Positions 34,319-43,247 are shown, counted from the stretch's first letter. The stretch is DNA of 64,000 nt from Blautia_A ammoniilytica (GCF_025566965.1 NZ_JAOQJL010000013.1:38521-102520), one strand, 5' to 3'. Translations and numbers: made by a program. The notes: generated by a model from the letters alone, not told the origin.

Positions 34319-34837
34319 ATGGGGAAGAGGACAGATATGACAGGACTTGGACTTACAGCATGGATCTACCTGCTGGATAAAAAAATAAAGGAACAGGTGG
34401 ACAGCAATATCCTTCAGGGCACCAGAAAGGAAATTCCTGGTGGAAGGATATATCTGTGTAACTGTCACAATGAAGGTATGGCCTTTGGTATAGGACCGAA
34501 AGATCAAAAGAACTGTCAGGGTATTTCCGCAGCAGCCTTAGGGGCTGCTGCAGGAGAATATCTGCGGCAGAATATTCAGCAGAAGCCTATGATTGGCAGA
34601 ATTGGTCTTGGTATGGTTATGGGCGGAGGTCTGTCTAATTATATGGATCGGTGCGAAAAAGGGTATGTGACAGATTATATCAGCTTTCGTACCAGTCATA
34701 AGAAATTGCAAAAAATAGTCTTTAATCTGTCTGATGTCTGTATTATTGCTGGGACTGGCCTGTGGCTTTTGTCTGGCTTATTGCCATCCCATAAAAATAA
34801 AACGATAAAAATTAAAAAAAATAAAAAAAGATGTTGA
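34319..34837 (+). CDS. Divergent signal peptidase II-like membrane protein
   Basis: A 172-aa protein resembling LspA, the aspartyl peptidase that processes lipoproteins. Counterparts of LspA blocks are seen: NCHNEGMAFG (compare N-x-GAAF), GGGLSNYMDRCEKGYVTDYISF with D119, and VFNLSDVCIIAG with D139, so both catalytic aspartates are in place. It differs from the usual family: the first helix and its charged lead are poor, and segment 2 has unusual composition. Helices at ~90-105 and ~140-157 are clear. The C terminus is strongly basic. It could be a second LspA with restricted substrates or a non-peptidase descendant. A site for the start codon is weak. Confidence 0.65.
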   Translation: MGKRTDMTGLGLTAWIYLLDKKIKEQVDSNILQGTRKEIPGGRIYLCNCHNEGMAFGIGPKDQKNCQGISAAALGAAAGEYLRQNIQQKPMIGRIGLGMVMGGGLSNYMDRCEKGYVTDYISFRTSHKKLQKIVFNLSDVCIIAGTGLWLLSGLLPSHKNKTIKIKKNKKRC

Positions 34838-34862
34838 CATTCCAAATGGAATGAGGTATTAT
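34834..34862 (+). promoter_or_regulatory. tRNA-Leu promoter
   Basis: TTGACA (34834-34839), 17 bp, then TATTAT (34857-34862), overlapping TATAAT at 34860-34865. This is a strong sigma-A promoter 40 bp before the tRNA. Confidence 0.85.
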
Positions 34863-34901
34863 AATCAGGCAGTCGCAAAGAGCGACTGAAAGATATGAAA
34901 T

Positions 34902-34985
34902 GCAGGAGTGGCGGAATTGGCAGACGCGCAGGCTTCAGGTGCCTGTGGTCGCAAGATCGTGTGGGTTCAAGTCCCATCTCCTGCA
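34902..34985 (+). tRNA. tRNA-Leu(CAG)
   Basis: Class II tRNA of 84 nt. The acceptor arms are GCAGGAG and CTCCTGC with discriminator A; the D arm is TGGCGGAATTGGCAGACGC; the anticodon stem CAGGC/GCCTG encloses TTCAGGT, giving CAG. There is a variable arm and the T loop GGTTCAAGTCC. CCA is not encoded. A hairpin repeat begins 11 bp after it. Confidence 0.96.
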
Positions 34986-34995
34986 TTCTTTTTTT

Positions 34996-35090
34996 ATCTC
35001 AGTCGGGAAGACTCTCACCTCTTTCAGGCGGTGAGTAACAGCAGGTTCGTCTCAGTGGGAGTCCAATCTCCGGCTGCTCGACTTGAATAT
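34996..35090 (+). repeat. Dispersed two-stem hairpin repeat, long copy 3
   Basis: A 95-nt element matching copies 1 and 2 at both ends and carrying a 35-nt insert that adds a further hairpin (GGAG-TCCAAT-CTCC). Its outer stem reads AGTCGGG / CTCGACT, where copies 1 and 2 read GTCGAG / CTCGAT; one change turns a G-T pair into G-C, a compensatory substitution. It ends CTTGAATAT. It follows the tRNA-Leu gene directly. Confidence 0.72.
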
Positions 35091-35108
35091 AATAAGATGA
35101 TACCAGTG

Positions 35109-35142
35109 TCCCCTGAAAACTACAGGTACAGTTTTCAGGGGA
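35109..35142. other. Perfect 13-bp inverted repeat
   Basis: TCCCCTGAAAACT (35109-35121) and AGTTTTCAGGGGA (35130-35142) are perfectly complementary around an 8-nt loop. There is no long U-tract. It may terminate the tRNA-Leu transcript or insulate carA. Confidence 0.55.
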
Positions 35143-35193
35143 TTTCCAATATTATTTTGGGCATAGCTGAATTATTTTTAGCCCTGAATTTTG

Positions 35194-35222
35194 TTGAAAA
35201 AAGATAAGGCTTATGATACAAT
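35194..35222 (+). promoter_or_regulatory. carAB promoter
   Basis: TTGAAA (35194-35199), 17 bp, TACAAT (35217-35222). It implies a leader of about 105 nt before the carA ATG, containing the structured element at 35241-35309. Confidence 0.65.
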
Positions 35223-35240
35223 CTTGAAGATTTAGGATAA

Positions 35241-35309
35241 ATCAGATGTGAAATGACGCCCGCCTTTACAGGTGGTGAGCAGCAAGAATGCGCAGGTATT
35301 CTTGAATAT
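35241..35309 (+). repeat. Degenerate hairpin repeat in the carAB leader
   Basis: It shares AGGTGGTGAG and the 3' end CTTGAATAT with the other copies. CCGCCT pairs with AGGTGG, and AAGAAT pairs with ATTCTT around GCGCAGGT. Because it lies between promoter and start codon, it could act as a leader structure for carAB. No T-box or clear PyrR site was recognised. Confidence 0.5.
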
Positions 35310-35334
35310 GTATGACGACAGAAAGGGAGATTGT

Positions 35335-36411
35335 ATGAAAGCATTTCTGATATTAGAAGACGGCCATGTTTTTACAGGGACGAGTATTGGTTCTACCCGG
35401 GAAGTTATCAGTGAAATCGTCTTCAACACTTCCATGACAGGTTATCTGGAAGTAATGACGGATCCTTCCTATGCCGGACAGGCCGTATGTATGACTTATC
35501 CCCTGATTGGTAATTATGGTATCTGCTATGAGGACCAGGAATCAGGACAGCCATGGATCGATGGTTTTATTGTACGTGAATTATCCCGTATCCCAAGTAA
35601 TTTCCGAAGCGTGGATACAATACAGCATTTCTTAAGCAAACATGATATTCCCGGTATAGCCGGAATTGATACCAGGGCATTGACCAGGATCCTTCGCGAG
35701 AAAGGTACAATGAACGGTATGATCACAGTCAATGAAAATTATGACCTAGACACAATTCTCCCCAGATTAAAAAAATATACTACAGGTAAGGTTGTAGAGA
35801 AAGTAACATGCCGTGAGAAGCAGATCCTGCCAGGAAACGGTCCAAAGGTGGCACTTCTTGATTTTGGCGCAAAAAGAAATATTGCCCGTTCACTGAACCA
35901 GCGTGGCTGTGAGGTGACGATCTATCCGGCACTTACAAGCGCAGAGGAAATTCTGGCTGCTAAGCCAGATGGGATCATGCTCAGTAATGGCCCTGGAGAT
36001 CCAAAGGAATGTACTTCTATTATAAAAGAAGTAAAAAAACTGTATGATTCAGATGTGCCGATTTTTGCAATCTGCCTGGGACATCAGCTGATGGCGCTGG
36101 CTACCGGCGGAGATACCTACAAGATGAAATACGGACACAGAGGCGGTAATCACCCGGTTAAGGATCTGACAACTGGCAGAGTGTATATTTCATCCCAGAA
36201 CCATGGATATGTGGTAGATGCAAAAGGACTTGAAGAGAAAAATATTGCCCAGCCGGCATTTATCAATGTTAATGACGGTACCAATGAAGGCATGGCATAC
36301 GTTGGGAAGAATATTTTCACTGTACAGTTCCATCCGGAGGCCTGCCCCGGACCACAGGATTCAGGTTATCTGTTTGACCGTTTTATGAAAATGATGGGAG
36401 GAAATGACTGA
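35335..36411 (+). CDS. carA: Carbamoyl-phosphate synthase small subunit
   Basis: A 358-aa glutaminase subunit that releases ammonia from glutamine and channels it to CarB for pyrimidine and arginine synthesis. The N-terminal CPSase domain begins KAFLILEDGHVFTGTSIG; the class I glutaminase domain has the nucleophile cysteine in FAICLGHQ and the His-Glu pair in QFHPEACPGPQDS. The start at 35335 has GAAAGGGAG; the open frame upstream to 35272 overlaps the leader hairpins. Its stop overlaps the carB start by one base, so the pair is translationally coupled. Confidence 0.97.
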   Translation: MKAFLILEDGHVFTGTSIGSTREVISEIVFNTSMTGYLEVMTDPSYAGQAVCMTYPLIGNYGICYEDQESGQPWIDGFIVRELSRIPSNFRSVDTIQHFLSKHDIPGIAGIDTRALTRILREKGTMNGMITVNENYDLDTILPRLKKYTTGKVVEKVTCREKQILPGNGPKVALLDFGAKRNIARSLNQRGCEVTIYPALTSAEEILAAKPDGIMLSNGPGDPKECTSIIKEVKKLYDSDVPIFAICLGHQLMALATGGDTYKMKYGHRGGNHPVKDLTTGRVYISSQNHGYVVDAKGLEEKNIAQPAFINVNDGTNEGMAYVGKNIFTVQFHPEACPGPQDSGYLFDRFMKMMGGND

Positions 36412-39400
36412 TGCCAAGAAACAAAGACATAAAAAAGGTACTTGTAATCGGTTCCGGACCGATCATCATTGGGCAGGCTGCAGAGTTTGACTACGCCGGA
36501 ACCCAGGCATGCCGTTCCCTGAAAGAAGAAGGGATGGAGGTTGTTCTTCTGAACTCCAATCCAGCTACTATTATGACAGATAAGGACATTGCAGATCGTG
36601 TATATATAGAGCCGCTTACTGTAGAGGTGGTAGAGCAGCTGATCCTGAAAGAGAAGCCGGACAGCGTGCTGCCTACACTGGGAGGCCAGGCAGGCTTGAA
36701 CCTTGCAATGGAACTGGACGAAAAAGGCTTTTTAAAAGAGCATAATGTGCGTCTGATCGGAACTACTGCCCAGACGATCCGTAAAGCAGAGGACAGACAG
36801 GAATTTAAAGATACCATGGAAAAGATCGGGGAGCCGGTTGCAGCATCTAAGGTGGTAACTACTGTAGAAGATGGTCTGGCATTTACAAATACCATCGGTT
36901 ATCCGGTAGTACTTCGTCCAGCATATACACTTGGCGGAAGTGGCGGCGGTATTGCCCACAATGAGTATGAACTGAGAGAGATTCTTGAGAATGGTCTTCG
37001 TCTTTCCCGTGTAGGTGAGGTACTGGTAGAGCGGTGTATTGCCGGATGGAAAGAGATCGAGTATGAGGTAATGAGAGATAGTGCAGGGAACTGCATTACT
37101 GTCTGCAACATGGAGAATATTGACCCGGTTGGTGTGCATACAGGTGACTCTATTGTAGTTGCTCCGTCACAGACATTGGGAGATAAAGAATATCAGATGC
37201 TTCGTACTTCTGCACTGAATATTATTACAGAGCTGGGCATTACCGGCGGATGTAATGTGCAGTATGCTCTGAAGCCAGATAGCTTTGAATACTGTGTTAT
37301 TGAGGTAAATCCACGTGTTAGCCGTTCTTCAGCACTTGCAAGTAAGGCTACTGGATATCCCATTGCAAAGGTTGCTGCTAAGATCGCCCTTGGATATACA
37401 CTGGATGAGATCCCAAATGCCATTACTGGCAAAACCTATGCAAGCTTTGAGCCAATGCTTGATTACTGTGTAGTTAAGATCCCAAGGCTTCCATTTGATA
37501 AATTTATTACTGCAAAGAGAACGCTGACTACCCAGATGAAAGCCACCGGAGAGGTTATGAGTATCTGCCATAATTTTGAAGGCGCCCTGATGAAAGCAAT
37601 CCGTTCCCTGGAGCAGCATGTGGATAGTCTGATGTCTTACGATTTTACACAGCTGACAGATGAAGAGCTTCTGGAGGAGCTGGAGATCGTAGATGACCGC
37701 AGGATCTGGAAGCTGGCAGAAGCAATCCGTCGTGGTATGCCACAGTCCATGCTTCATGATATAACCCAGATTGATATCTGGTTTATTGATAAGCTGGCAA
37801 TCCTTGTAGGTATGGAGACAGCCCTGAAGACCAGAAAGCTTACAAAAGAGCTTCTGCTTGAGGCAAAACGACTGGAATTTCCAGACTATATCGTTGCCCG
37901 TCTTACAGGAAAGACAGAGGCACAGATCAAAGAGCTCCGTGCAGAATATGGCATCCGTGCAGCTTATAAGATGGTTGATACCTGTGCAGCGGAGTTTGCA
38001 GCAGAAACACCATATTATTATTCCGTGTATGGAGATGAAGGCACAGAGAATGAGGCTGTTGCCACACCTGACAAAAAGAAAATCCTTGTTCTTGGTTCAG
38101 GACCTATCCGTATTGGCCAGGGTATTGAGTTTGACTTTTGCTCTGTACATTGTACCTGGGCATTTGCAAAAGAAGGCTATGAGACCATCATTATAAATAA
38201 CAATCCGGAAACAGTAAGTACAGACTTTGATATTGCAGATAAACTGTATTTTGAACCGCTGACTCCTGAAGATGTGGAGAATGTGGTAAACATTGAAAAA
38301 CCGGATGGAGCTGTGGTACAGTTTGGCGGTCAGACAGCCATTAAGTTGACAGAAGCCCTTACCAAAATGGGTGTGAAGATCCTGGGAACTTCTGCAGAGA
38401 ATGTAGATGCTGCAGAGGATAGGGAGCTGTTCGATGAGATCCTTGAAAAATGCCAGATCCCAAGACCAAAGGGTCATACGGTATTTACTGCAGAGGAAGC
38501 GAAAAAGGCGGCAAACCAGCTTGGGTATCCGGTACTGGTTCGTCCTTCCTATGTTCTGGGCGGCCAGGGTATGCGTATTGCAGTCAGTGATGAGGATGTG
38601 GAAGAATACATCGGCATCATCAACCAGATCGCACAGGAGCATCCGATCCTGGTAGATAAGTATCTGATGGGAAAAGAGATCGAGGTAGATGCGGTTTGTG
38701 ATGGCGAGGACATTCTGATCCCTGGAATCATGGAGCATATCGAGCGTGCAGGTATCCACTCCGGTGACAGTATTTCCGTGTATCCGGCAAGAACCATCAG
38801 TGAAAAAGCAAAAGAAACCATTGCAGAGTATACAAGGCGGCTGGCAAGAGCCCTTCATGTGATCGGTATGATCAATATCCAGTTTATTGTACTGGGGGAT
38901 GAGGTATATGTGATCGAGGTAAACCCAAGATCCAGCCGTACAGTTCCTTATATCAGCAAGGTAACAGGGATTCCGATCGTACCGCTGGCTACCAAGGTGA
39001 TCCTTGGATATAAGCTGAAAGAGATGGGATATACACCAGGTCTGCAGCCTGAGGCAAAACATATTGCCATCAAGATGCCGGTATTTTCCTTTGAAAAGAT
39101 TCGTGGTGCAGATATCAGCCTTGGACCTGAGATGAAATCCACAGGAGAGTGTCTGGGAATTGCAGAAACATTTAATGAGGCGCTTTACAAAGCATTCCTT
39201 GGTGCTGGCATCCGCCTTCCGAAGCATAAGAATATGATCATTACCGTCAGGGATGAGGAACAGCAGGATGTAGTGCCTATCGCAAGAAGATTTGAAGCTT
39301 TAGGCTATAGGATTTACGCTACCAGAGGAACTGCAAGGACCTTAAAGGAAAATGGTATCCGTGTGATCCGTACCAACAAGCTGGAGCAGCCGGCCCCCAA

Positions 39401-39626
39401 CCTGATGGATCTGATCCTGGGCCATAAGATCGATGTGGTAATTGATATTCCGCCACAGGGTATCGATCATCAGAAAGACGGATTTGTGATCCGTCGAAAT
39501 GCCATTGAAACAGGTGTGAATGTGCTTACCAGCCTTGATACTGCAGAAGCGCTGGTAACCAGTCTTGAAAATACAGATGTGCATAATCTTTCCCTGGTAG
39601 ATATCGCTACTATCGCAAAAAGATAA
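36411..39626 (+). CDS. carB: Carbamoyl-phosphate synthase large subunit
   Basis: A 1071-aa enzyme that makes carbamoyl phosphate from bicarbonate, ammonia and two ATP. The two homologous halves are visible: VLVIGSGPIIIGQAAEFDYAG opens the first and ILVLGSGPIRIGQGIEFDFCS opens the second (each about half of the protein; shown here as VLVIGSGPIIIGQ and ILVLGSGPIRIGQ). ATP-grasp motifs EVNPRVSRSSALASKATGY and EVNPRSSRTVPYISKVTG are present, and the allosteric MGS-like domain forms the last ~140 residues (RFEALGYRIYATRGTARTL). Length and motifs are normal. A terminator follows ~100 bp after the stop. Confidence 0.98.
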   Translation: MPRNKDIKKVLVIGSGPIIIGQAAEFDYAGTQACRSLKEEGMEVVLLNSNPATIMTDKDIADRVYIEPLTVEVVEQLILKEKPDSVLPTLGGQAGLNLAMELDEKGFLKEHNVRLIGTTAQTIRKAEDRQEFKDTMEKIGEPVAASKVVTTVEDGLAFTNTIGYPVVLRPAYTLGGSGGGIAHNEYELREILENGLRLSRVGEVLVERCIAGWKEIEYEVMRDSAGNCITVCNMENIDPVGVHTGDSIVVAPSQTLGDKEYQMLRTSALNIITELGITGGCNVQYALKPDSFEYCVIEVNPRVSRSSALASKATGYPIAKVAAKIALGYTLDEIPNAITGKTYASFEPMLDYCVVKIPRLPFDKFITAKRTLTTQMKATGEVMSICHNFEGALMKAIRSLEQHVDSLMSYDFTQLTDEELLEELEIVDDRRIWKLAEAIRRGMPQSMLHDITQIDIWFIDKLAILVGMETALKTRKLTKELLLEAKRLEFPDYIVARLTGKTEAQIKELRAEYGIRAAYKMVDTCAAEFAAETPYYYSVYGDEGTENEAVATPDKKKILVLGSGPIRIGQGIEFDFCSVHCTWAFAKEGYETIIINNNPETVSTDFDIADKLYFEPLTPEDVENVVNIEKPDGAVVQFGGQTAIKLTEALTKMGVKILGTSAENVDAAEDRELFDEILEKCQIPRPKGHTVFTAEEAKKAANQLGYPVLVRPSYVLGGQGMRIAVSDEDVEEYIGIINQIAQEHPILVDKYLMGKEIEVDAVCDGEDILIPGIMEHIERAGIHSGDSISVYPARTISEKAKETIAEYTRRLARALHVIGMINIQFIVLGDEVYVIEVNPRSSRTVPYISKVTGIPIVPLATKVILGYKLKEMGYTPGLQPEAKHIAIKMPVFSFEKIRGADISLGPEMKSTGECLGIAETFNEALYKAFLGAGIRLPKHKNMIITVRDEEQQDVVPIARRFEALGYRIYATRGTARTLKENGIRVIRTNKLEQPAPNLMDLILGHKIDVVIDIPPQGIDHQKDGFVIRRNAIETGVNVLTSLDTAEALVTSLENTDVHNLSLVDIATIAKR

Positions 39627-39723
39627 AGCAGATTAAAGATAATTGCAACAGTAAAGGCACTAAACGATTACGAAAAATCCAAATTACAGGTTTACAGAAG
39701 AAATATGATGTAATATAAACAAA

Positions 39724-39753
39724 AAGGACGGGGAACCAATTATCTCCGTCCTT
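39724..39753 (+). terminator. Terminator after carB
   Basis: AAGGACGGGGA pairs with TCTCCGTCCTT (11 bp, one G-T) around an 8-nt loop, followed by ATTGTACTTT. It lies between carB and uppP. The U-tract is imperfect. Confidence 0.7.
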
Positions 39754-39840
39754 ATTGTACTTTAAGATAACTGTTTGACAGGCGTTTTTCCATGAACTGA
39801 CAGATCGTTATTTTCAGGAAGACAACGGAAAGGGGAGCAT

Positions 39841-40743
39841 ATGGATATCATTGAATTTTTCAAAGTAGTGATCCTTGGGATTGTTGAAGGGATCACAGAG
39901 TGGCTGCCTATCAGCAGTACCGGGCACATGATCCTTGTAGATGAATTTGTTAATCTGAACGTAACCAAGGATTTTAAGGATCTTTTCCTGGTTGTGATTC
40001 AGCTGGGTGCCATTCTTGCTGTTGTGGTTTTGTACTGGCATAAGCTGTGGCCTTTTTATAATAAGACACTGTCCAAGCGAACCAGGGTAGCTATCAGCCA
40101 CAAGCCGGGATGGGCACAGCCTATTCTTATTTTCAGGGAAAGATTCTGTGACAAGGAAAAATGGGTTCTGTGGTTCAAGATCATTGTTGCCTGCCTTCCT
40201 GCTATTATCATTGGTCTTCCCTTTGATGATCTGATCGAAGAGAAATTTATGAATTATGTGGTGGTAGCCATTGCGCTTATTGTGTATGGTATACTTTTTA
40301 TTGTAATTGAGAACTACAATAAGAACAGAAAAGCATCCTGTACCAGTCTTGAGGAGATGTCTTTTAAGACAGCCTTTCTCATTGGCTGCTTCCAGGTGCT
40401 GTCCCTGATTCCTGGTACTTCCAGATCAGGATCTACCATTATTGGTGGGATTCTTTTGGGGACTTCCAGGACTGTAGCTGCTGAGTTTACATTTTTCCTG
40501 GGGATACCAGTTATGTTTGGAGCCAGCCTTCTGAAAATTGTGAAATTTGGTTTTGAGTTTACCTCCACAGAGGTGATCATCCTGCTTATAGGAATGGTAG
40601 TGGCATTTGTGGTTTCCATTCTGGCTATCAAATTTCTGATGGGATATATCAAACGCCACGATTTCAAAGCCTTTGGCTGGTACAGGATCGTTCTTGGCGT
40701 ATTGGTGCTTGGCTACTTTATCGGTAAAACACTTCTGGCATAA
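39841..40743 (+). CDS. uppP: Undecaprenyl-diphosphatase (UppP/BacA)
   Basis: A 300-aa membrane enzyme that recycles undecaprenyl pyrophosphate to the monophosphate carrier needed for peptidoglycan and wall polymers. The family motifs are present: ILGIVEGITEWLPISSTGHM near the N terminus with the catalytic glutamates and serine, and SLIPGTSRSGSTIIGG near residue 190. About eight helices are predicted. A ribosome site GGAAAGGGGAGC precedes the ATG. glpK follows 15 bp later, so the two may be co-transcribed, although the link is not functional in an obvious way. It supplies carrier lipid for the glycan locus earlier in the window. Confidence 0.96.
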   Translation: MDIIEFFKVVILGIVEGITEWLPISSTGHMILVDEFVNLNVTKDFKDLFLVVIQLGAILAVVVLYWHKLWPFYNKTLSKRTRVAISHKPGWAQPILIFRERFCDKEKWVLWFKIIVACLPAIIIGLPFDDLIEEKFMNYVVVAIALIVYGILFIVIENYNKNRKASCTSLEEMSFKTAFLIGCFQVLSLIPGTSRSGSTIIGGILLGTSRTVAAEFTFFLGIPVMFGASLLKIVKFGFEFTSTEVIILLIGMVVAFVVSILAIKFLMGYIKRHDFKAFGWYRIVLGVLVLGYFIGKTLLA

Positions 40744-40758
40744 GGAGGTTATCCTGCA

Positions 40759-42252
40759 ATGGGGAAATATATTATGGCACTGGATCAGGGAACGACCAGT
40801 TCACGGTGTATTCTGTTTGACAGAGAGGGCAGGATGTGCAGTGTTGCCCAGAAAGAATATACACAGCATTATCCTCAGCCAGGCTGGGTGGAGCATGATC
40901 CTATGGAGATCTGGTCATCTCAGCTGTCGGTTGCCATAGAGGCAATGGGGCAGATCGGCGCAGATGCAGAGGATATTCATTCCATTGGTATTACCAATCA
41001 GCGTGAAACGACCATCGTTTGGGACAAACGTACAGGGAAGCCGGTTTATCCGGCAATCGTATGGCAGTGCAGACGTACTGCAGATATGATCGAGAAGCTG
41101 GAAAAGGAAGGCTTCTCAGATGTGATCCGACATAAGACAGGACTGATTCCGGATGCTTATTTTTCTGCTACCAAGATCTGCTGGATCCTGGATCATACGG
41201 AAGGGGCAAGAGAAGAAGCACAGAAGGGTAATCTTTTGTTTGGTACAGTAGATACCTGGCTGATATGGAAGCTGACCAAAGGGGAAGTACATGTAACAGA
41301 TTACACCAATGCTTCCAGGACAATGTTGTTTAACATCCATGAGAAGCACTGGGATCAGGAAATCCTGGATTATTTTAGGATACCATTTTCCATGCTTCCA
41401 CAGGTACGGCCAAGCAGCTGTATCTATGGTTATACTAATGAGAAGCTGATCGGCGGCAGGATCCCTATTGCAGGAGCCGCAGGAGATCAGCAGGCAGCTT
41501 TGTTCGGCCAGTGCTGTTTTAAACCGGGAGATGTTAAGAATACATATGGCACAGGATGCTTTCTTCTGATGCACACAGGAGATCAGATGGTAGAGTCTAG
41601 TCACGGACTTCTGACTACTATGGCAGTGAATGCAGATGGTACGCCTGGATATGCCCTTGAGGGCAGTGTATTTGTAGCAGGGGCTGCTATCCAGTGGCTC
41701 AGAGATGAAGCAGGGCTTTTGGAGAATGCTGCTGCTTCAGAGAAATACTGTCTGTCTGTGTCAGATACCAATGGAGTGTACGTAGTTCCTGCTTTTACAG
41801 GACTTGGGGCTCCTTACTGGGACCAGTATGCAAGGGGGGCGATCCTGGGACTGACCAGAGGAGCCGGGAAGGCACATCTGATCCGTGCTACAGTAGAATC
41901 CCTGGCCTATCAGGTGCACGATGTGATTCTTGCTATGGAGAAGGATTCCGGGATCCATCTAAACACATTGAAGGTAGATGGCGGGGCCAGCGCCAACAAT
42001 TTCCTGATGCAGTTTCAGGCAGATCTTCTGGATGCACAGGTAGTACGTCCAGGATGTATAGAGACAACTGCCCTGGGGGCTGCTTATCTGGCAGGCCTTG
42101 CCACCGGATTCTGGAAGGGCAGCAGCGAGATACAGAAGAACTGGAATATGGAGAAGATTTTTTCACCATCTATTACCGAAGAAAAAAGAGAACAGCTTCT
42201 TAAGACCTGGAAAAAGGCGGTTTCCTGTGTTTTAGGATGGGCAAAAGAATAA
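40759..42252 (+). CDS. glpK: Glycerol kinase
   Basis: A 497-aa FGGY-family kinase phosphorylating glycerol to glycerol-3-phosphate. The N-terminal ALDQGTTSSRCILFDREG, GITNQRETTIVWD, the mid-region DYTNASRTMLFNI and the C-terminal DGGASANNFLMQFQADLL are all typical. An AAGGAGG site lies at the junction with uppP. The usual partner genes glpF and glpD are not nearby. Length and active-site residues are normal. Confidence 0.97.
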   Translation: MGKYIMALDQGTTSSRCILFDREGRMCSVAQKEYTQHYPQPGWVEHDPMEIWSSQLSVAIEAMGQIGADAEDIHSIGITNQRETTIVWDKRTGKPVYPAIVWQCRRTADMIEKLEKEGFSDVIRHKTGLIPDAYFSATKICWILDHTEGAREEAQKGNLLFGTVDTWLIWKLTKGEVHVTDYTNASRTMLFNIHEKHWDQEILDYFRIPFSMLPQVRPSSCIYGYTNEKLIGGRIPIAGAAGDQQAALFGQCCFKPGDVKNTYGTGCFLLMHTGDQMVESSHGLLTTMAVNADGTPGYALEGSVFVAGAAIQWLRDEAGLLENAAASEKYCLSVSDTNGVYVVPAFTGLGAPYWDQYARGAILGLTRGAGKAHLIRATVESLAYQVHDVILAMEKDSGIHLNTLKVDGGASANNFLMQFQADLLDAQVVRPGCIETTALGAAYLAGLATGFWKGSSEIQKNWNMEKIFSPSITEEKREQLLKTWKKAVSCVLGWAKE

Positions 42253-42297
42253 GGACTGAATGCGACAGCCCTGGATATATAAAGAGGAGTGATCATA

Positions 42298-43224
42298 ATG
42301 AAACGCAAAAAAATCGTTGTTCTGCTTACCGTAGGGACTATGTTGACGGCGGCTTCAGGTTGTGGAAAAAGTGAGCCTGTGGCAGATCCAACACCAACCC
42401 CGGCACCTACGGCTACCCCTGCACCTACCTCGACTCCAACACCGGCACCTACGCCTACGGTTACACCGGCACCTAAAATGATTGGAAAGAAGACTGCAGA
42501 GGCCAAGTTTATTTACCTTTCCAACAATACAGATAAACAGTTCCGTAAGCTGTATCTTCGGGTATCCGGCAATGAGGATTGGGGAAACAGTCTGATCCCA
42601 AGTGAATCTTCTGTGCATGCTTCAGAGAAAGTAAGGATGTATTATACCCCTCAGACAGGAGAAGGGGTTACTTATGATATGCGCCTTACAGATGAGAATG
42701 GTAATACATATGAGATTGATGGAGCAGATCTGTCTGATATGGAGACTGCATCACTGCGTCTGGATACTGATCAGGGGATCGTATATCTGACTTATGTAAG
42801 TAAAAGCTCCAACAGTGAGAAGAATACAAAGGACAGTTCATCCAGCACAGGTACTGAAGATACCTCCGGTATGGATGTGAGTTCTTCGGAACAAGGTATT
42901 TATTATTACAATCAGAGCAATGGTTCTTCTAATGGTGGGGATTCCAGCAATAGCGGTGGCAGCCAGTCTGGCGACAACAGTGGTAATGGCAGTCAGGGAA
43001 CCACAGATAATAGCGGCAATAGCGGACAGAATACACCGGACAGCAGTGGCACTACAGGCGGAAACAGCCAGGGTGGTAATACCGGTACAGACAACAGTGG
43101 CAGTACAGGTGGTGACGCTAATCAGGGCGGTGGTGATATTGATTATGACCCTGGTGACGGCAGTGACGGATCTGAGAACTGGACCGACAATATTATCTGG
43201 GACGAAGATGGAAACTGGCAGTAA
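42298..43224 (+). CDS. Lipoprotein with Pro/Thr linker and Ser/Asn/Gly-rich tail
   Basis: A 308-aa predicted lipoprotein. The N-terminal signal ends in a lipobox (TAASGC, cysteine near residue 21), followed by a Pro/Thr/Ala linker (~30-60). A ~100-residue beta-rich domain (~65-165) of unknown function has SNNTDKQFRKLYLRVSGNE and YEIDGADLSDMETASLRL. The C-terminal ~140 residues are low-complexity Ser, Asn, Gly and Asp, ending in acidic DYDPGDGSDGS and NIIWDEDG motifs. The start is placed at ATG 42298 because AAAGAGGAG precedes it. It is a surface protein; function is not recognised. Confidence 0.75.
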   Translation: MKRKKIVVLLTVGTMLTAASGCGKSEPVADPTPTPAPTATPAPTSTPTPAPTPTVTPAPKMIGKKTAEAKFIYLSNNTDKQFRKLYLRVSGNEDWGNSLIPSESSVHASEKVRMYYTPQTGEGVTYDMRLTDENGNTYEIDGADLSDMETASLRLDTDQGIVYLTYVSKSSNSEKNTKDSSSSTGTEDTSGMDVSSSEQGIYYYNQSNGSSNGGDSSNSGGSQSGDNSGNGSQGTTDNSGNSGQNTPDSSGTTGGNSQGGNTGTDNSGSTGGDANQGGGDIDYDPGDGSDGSENWTDNIIWDEDGNWQ

Positions 43225-43247
43225 ATAACAGATGTGATCGTATAAAT

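Noticed and set aside
34902..35142. tRNA-Leu 3' end as an integration site
   Set aside because: No integrase, att-type direct repeat of the tRNA end or foreign gene block follows; carAB comes next.
35223..35334. T-box or PyrR attenuator for carAB
   Set aside because: No T-box consensus, specifier loop or overlapping terminator/antiterminator pair could be found; only the hairpin repeat is visible.
38097..39227. 376-aa frame on the minus strand
   Set aside because: It is opposite the well-supported carB coding sequence and has no recognisable domain or ribosome site.
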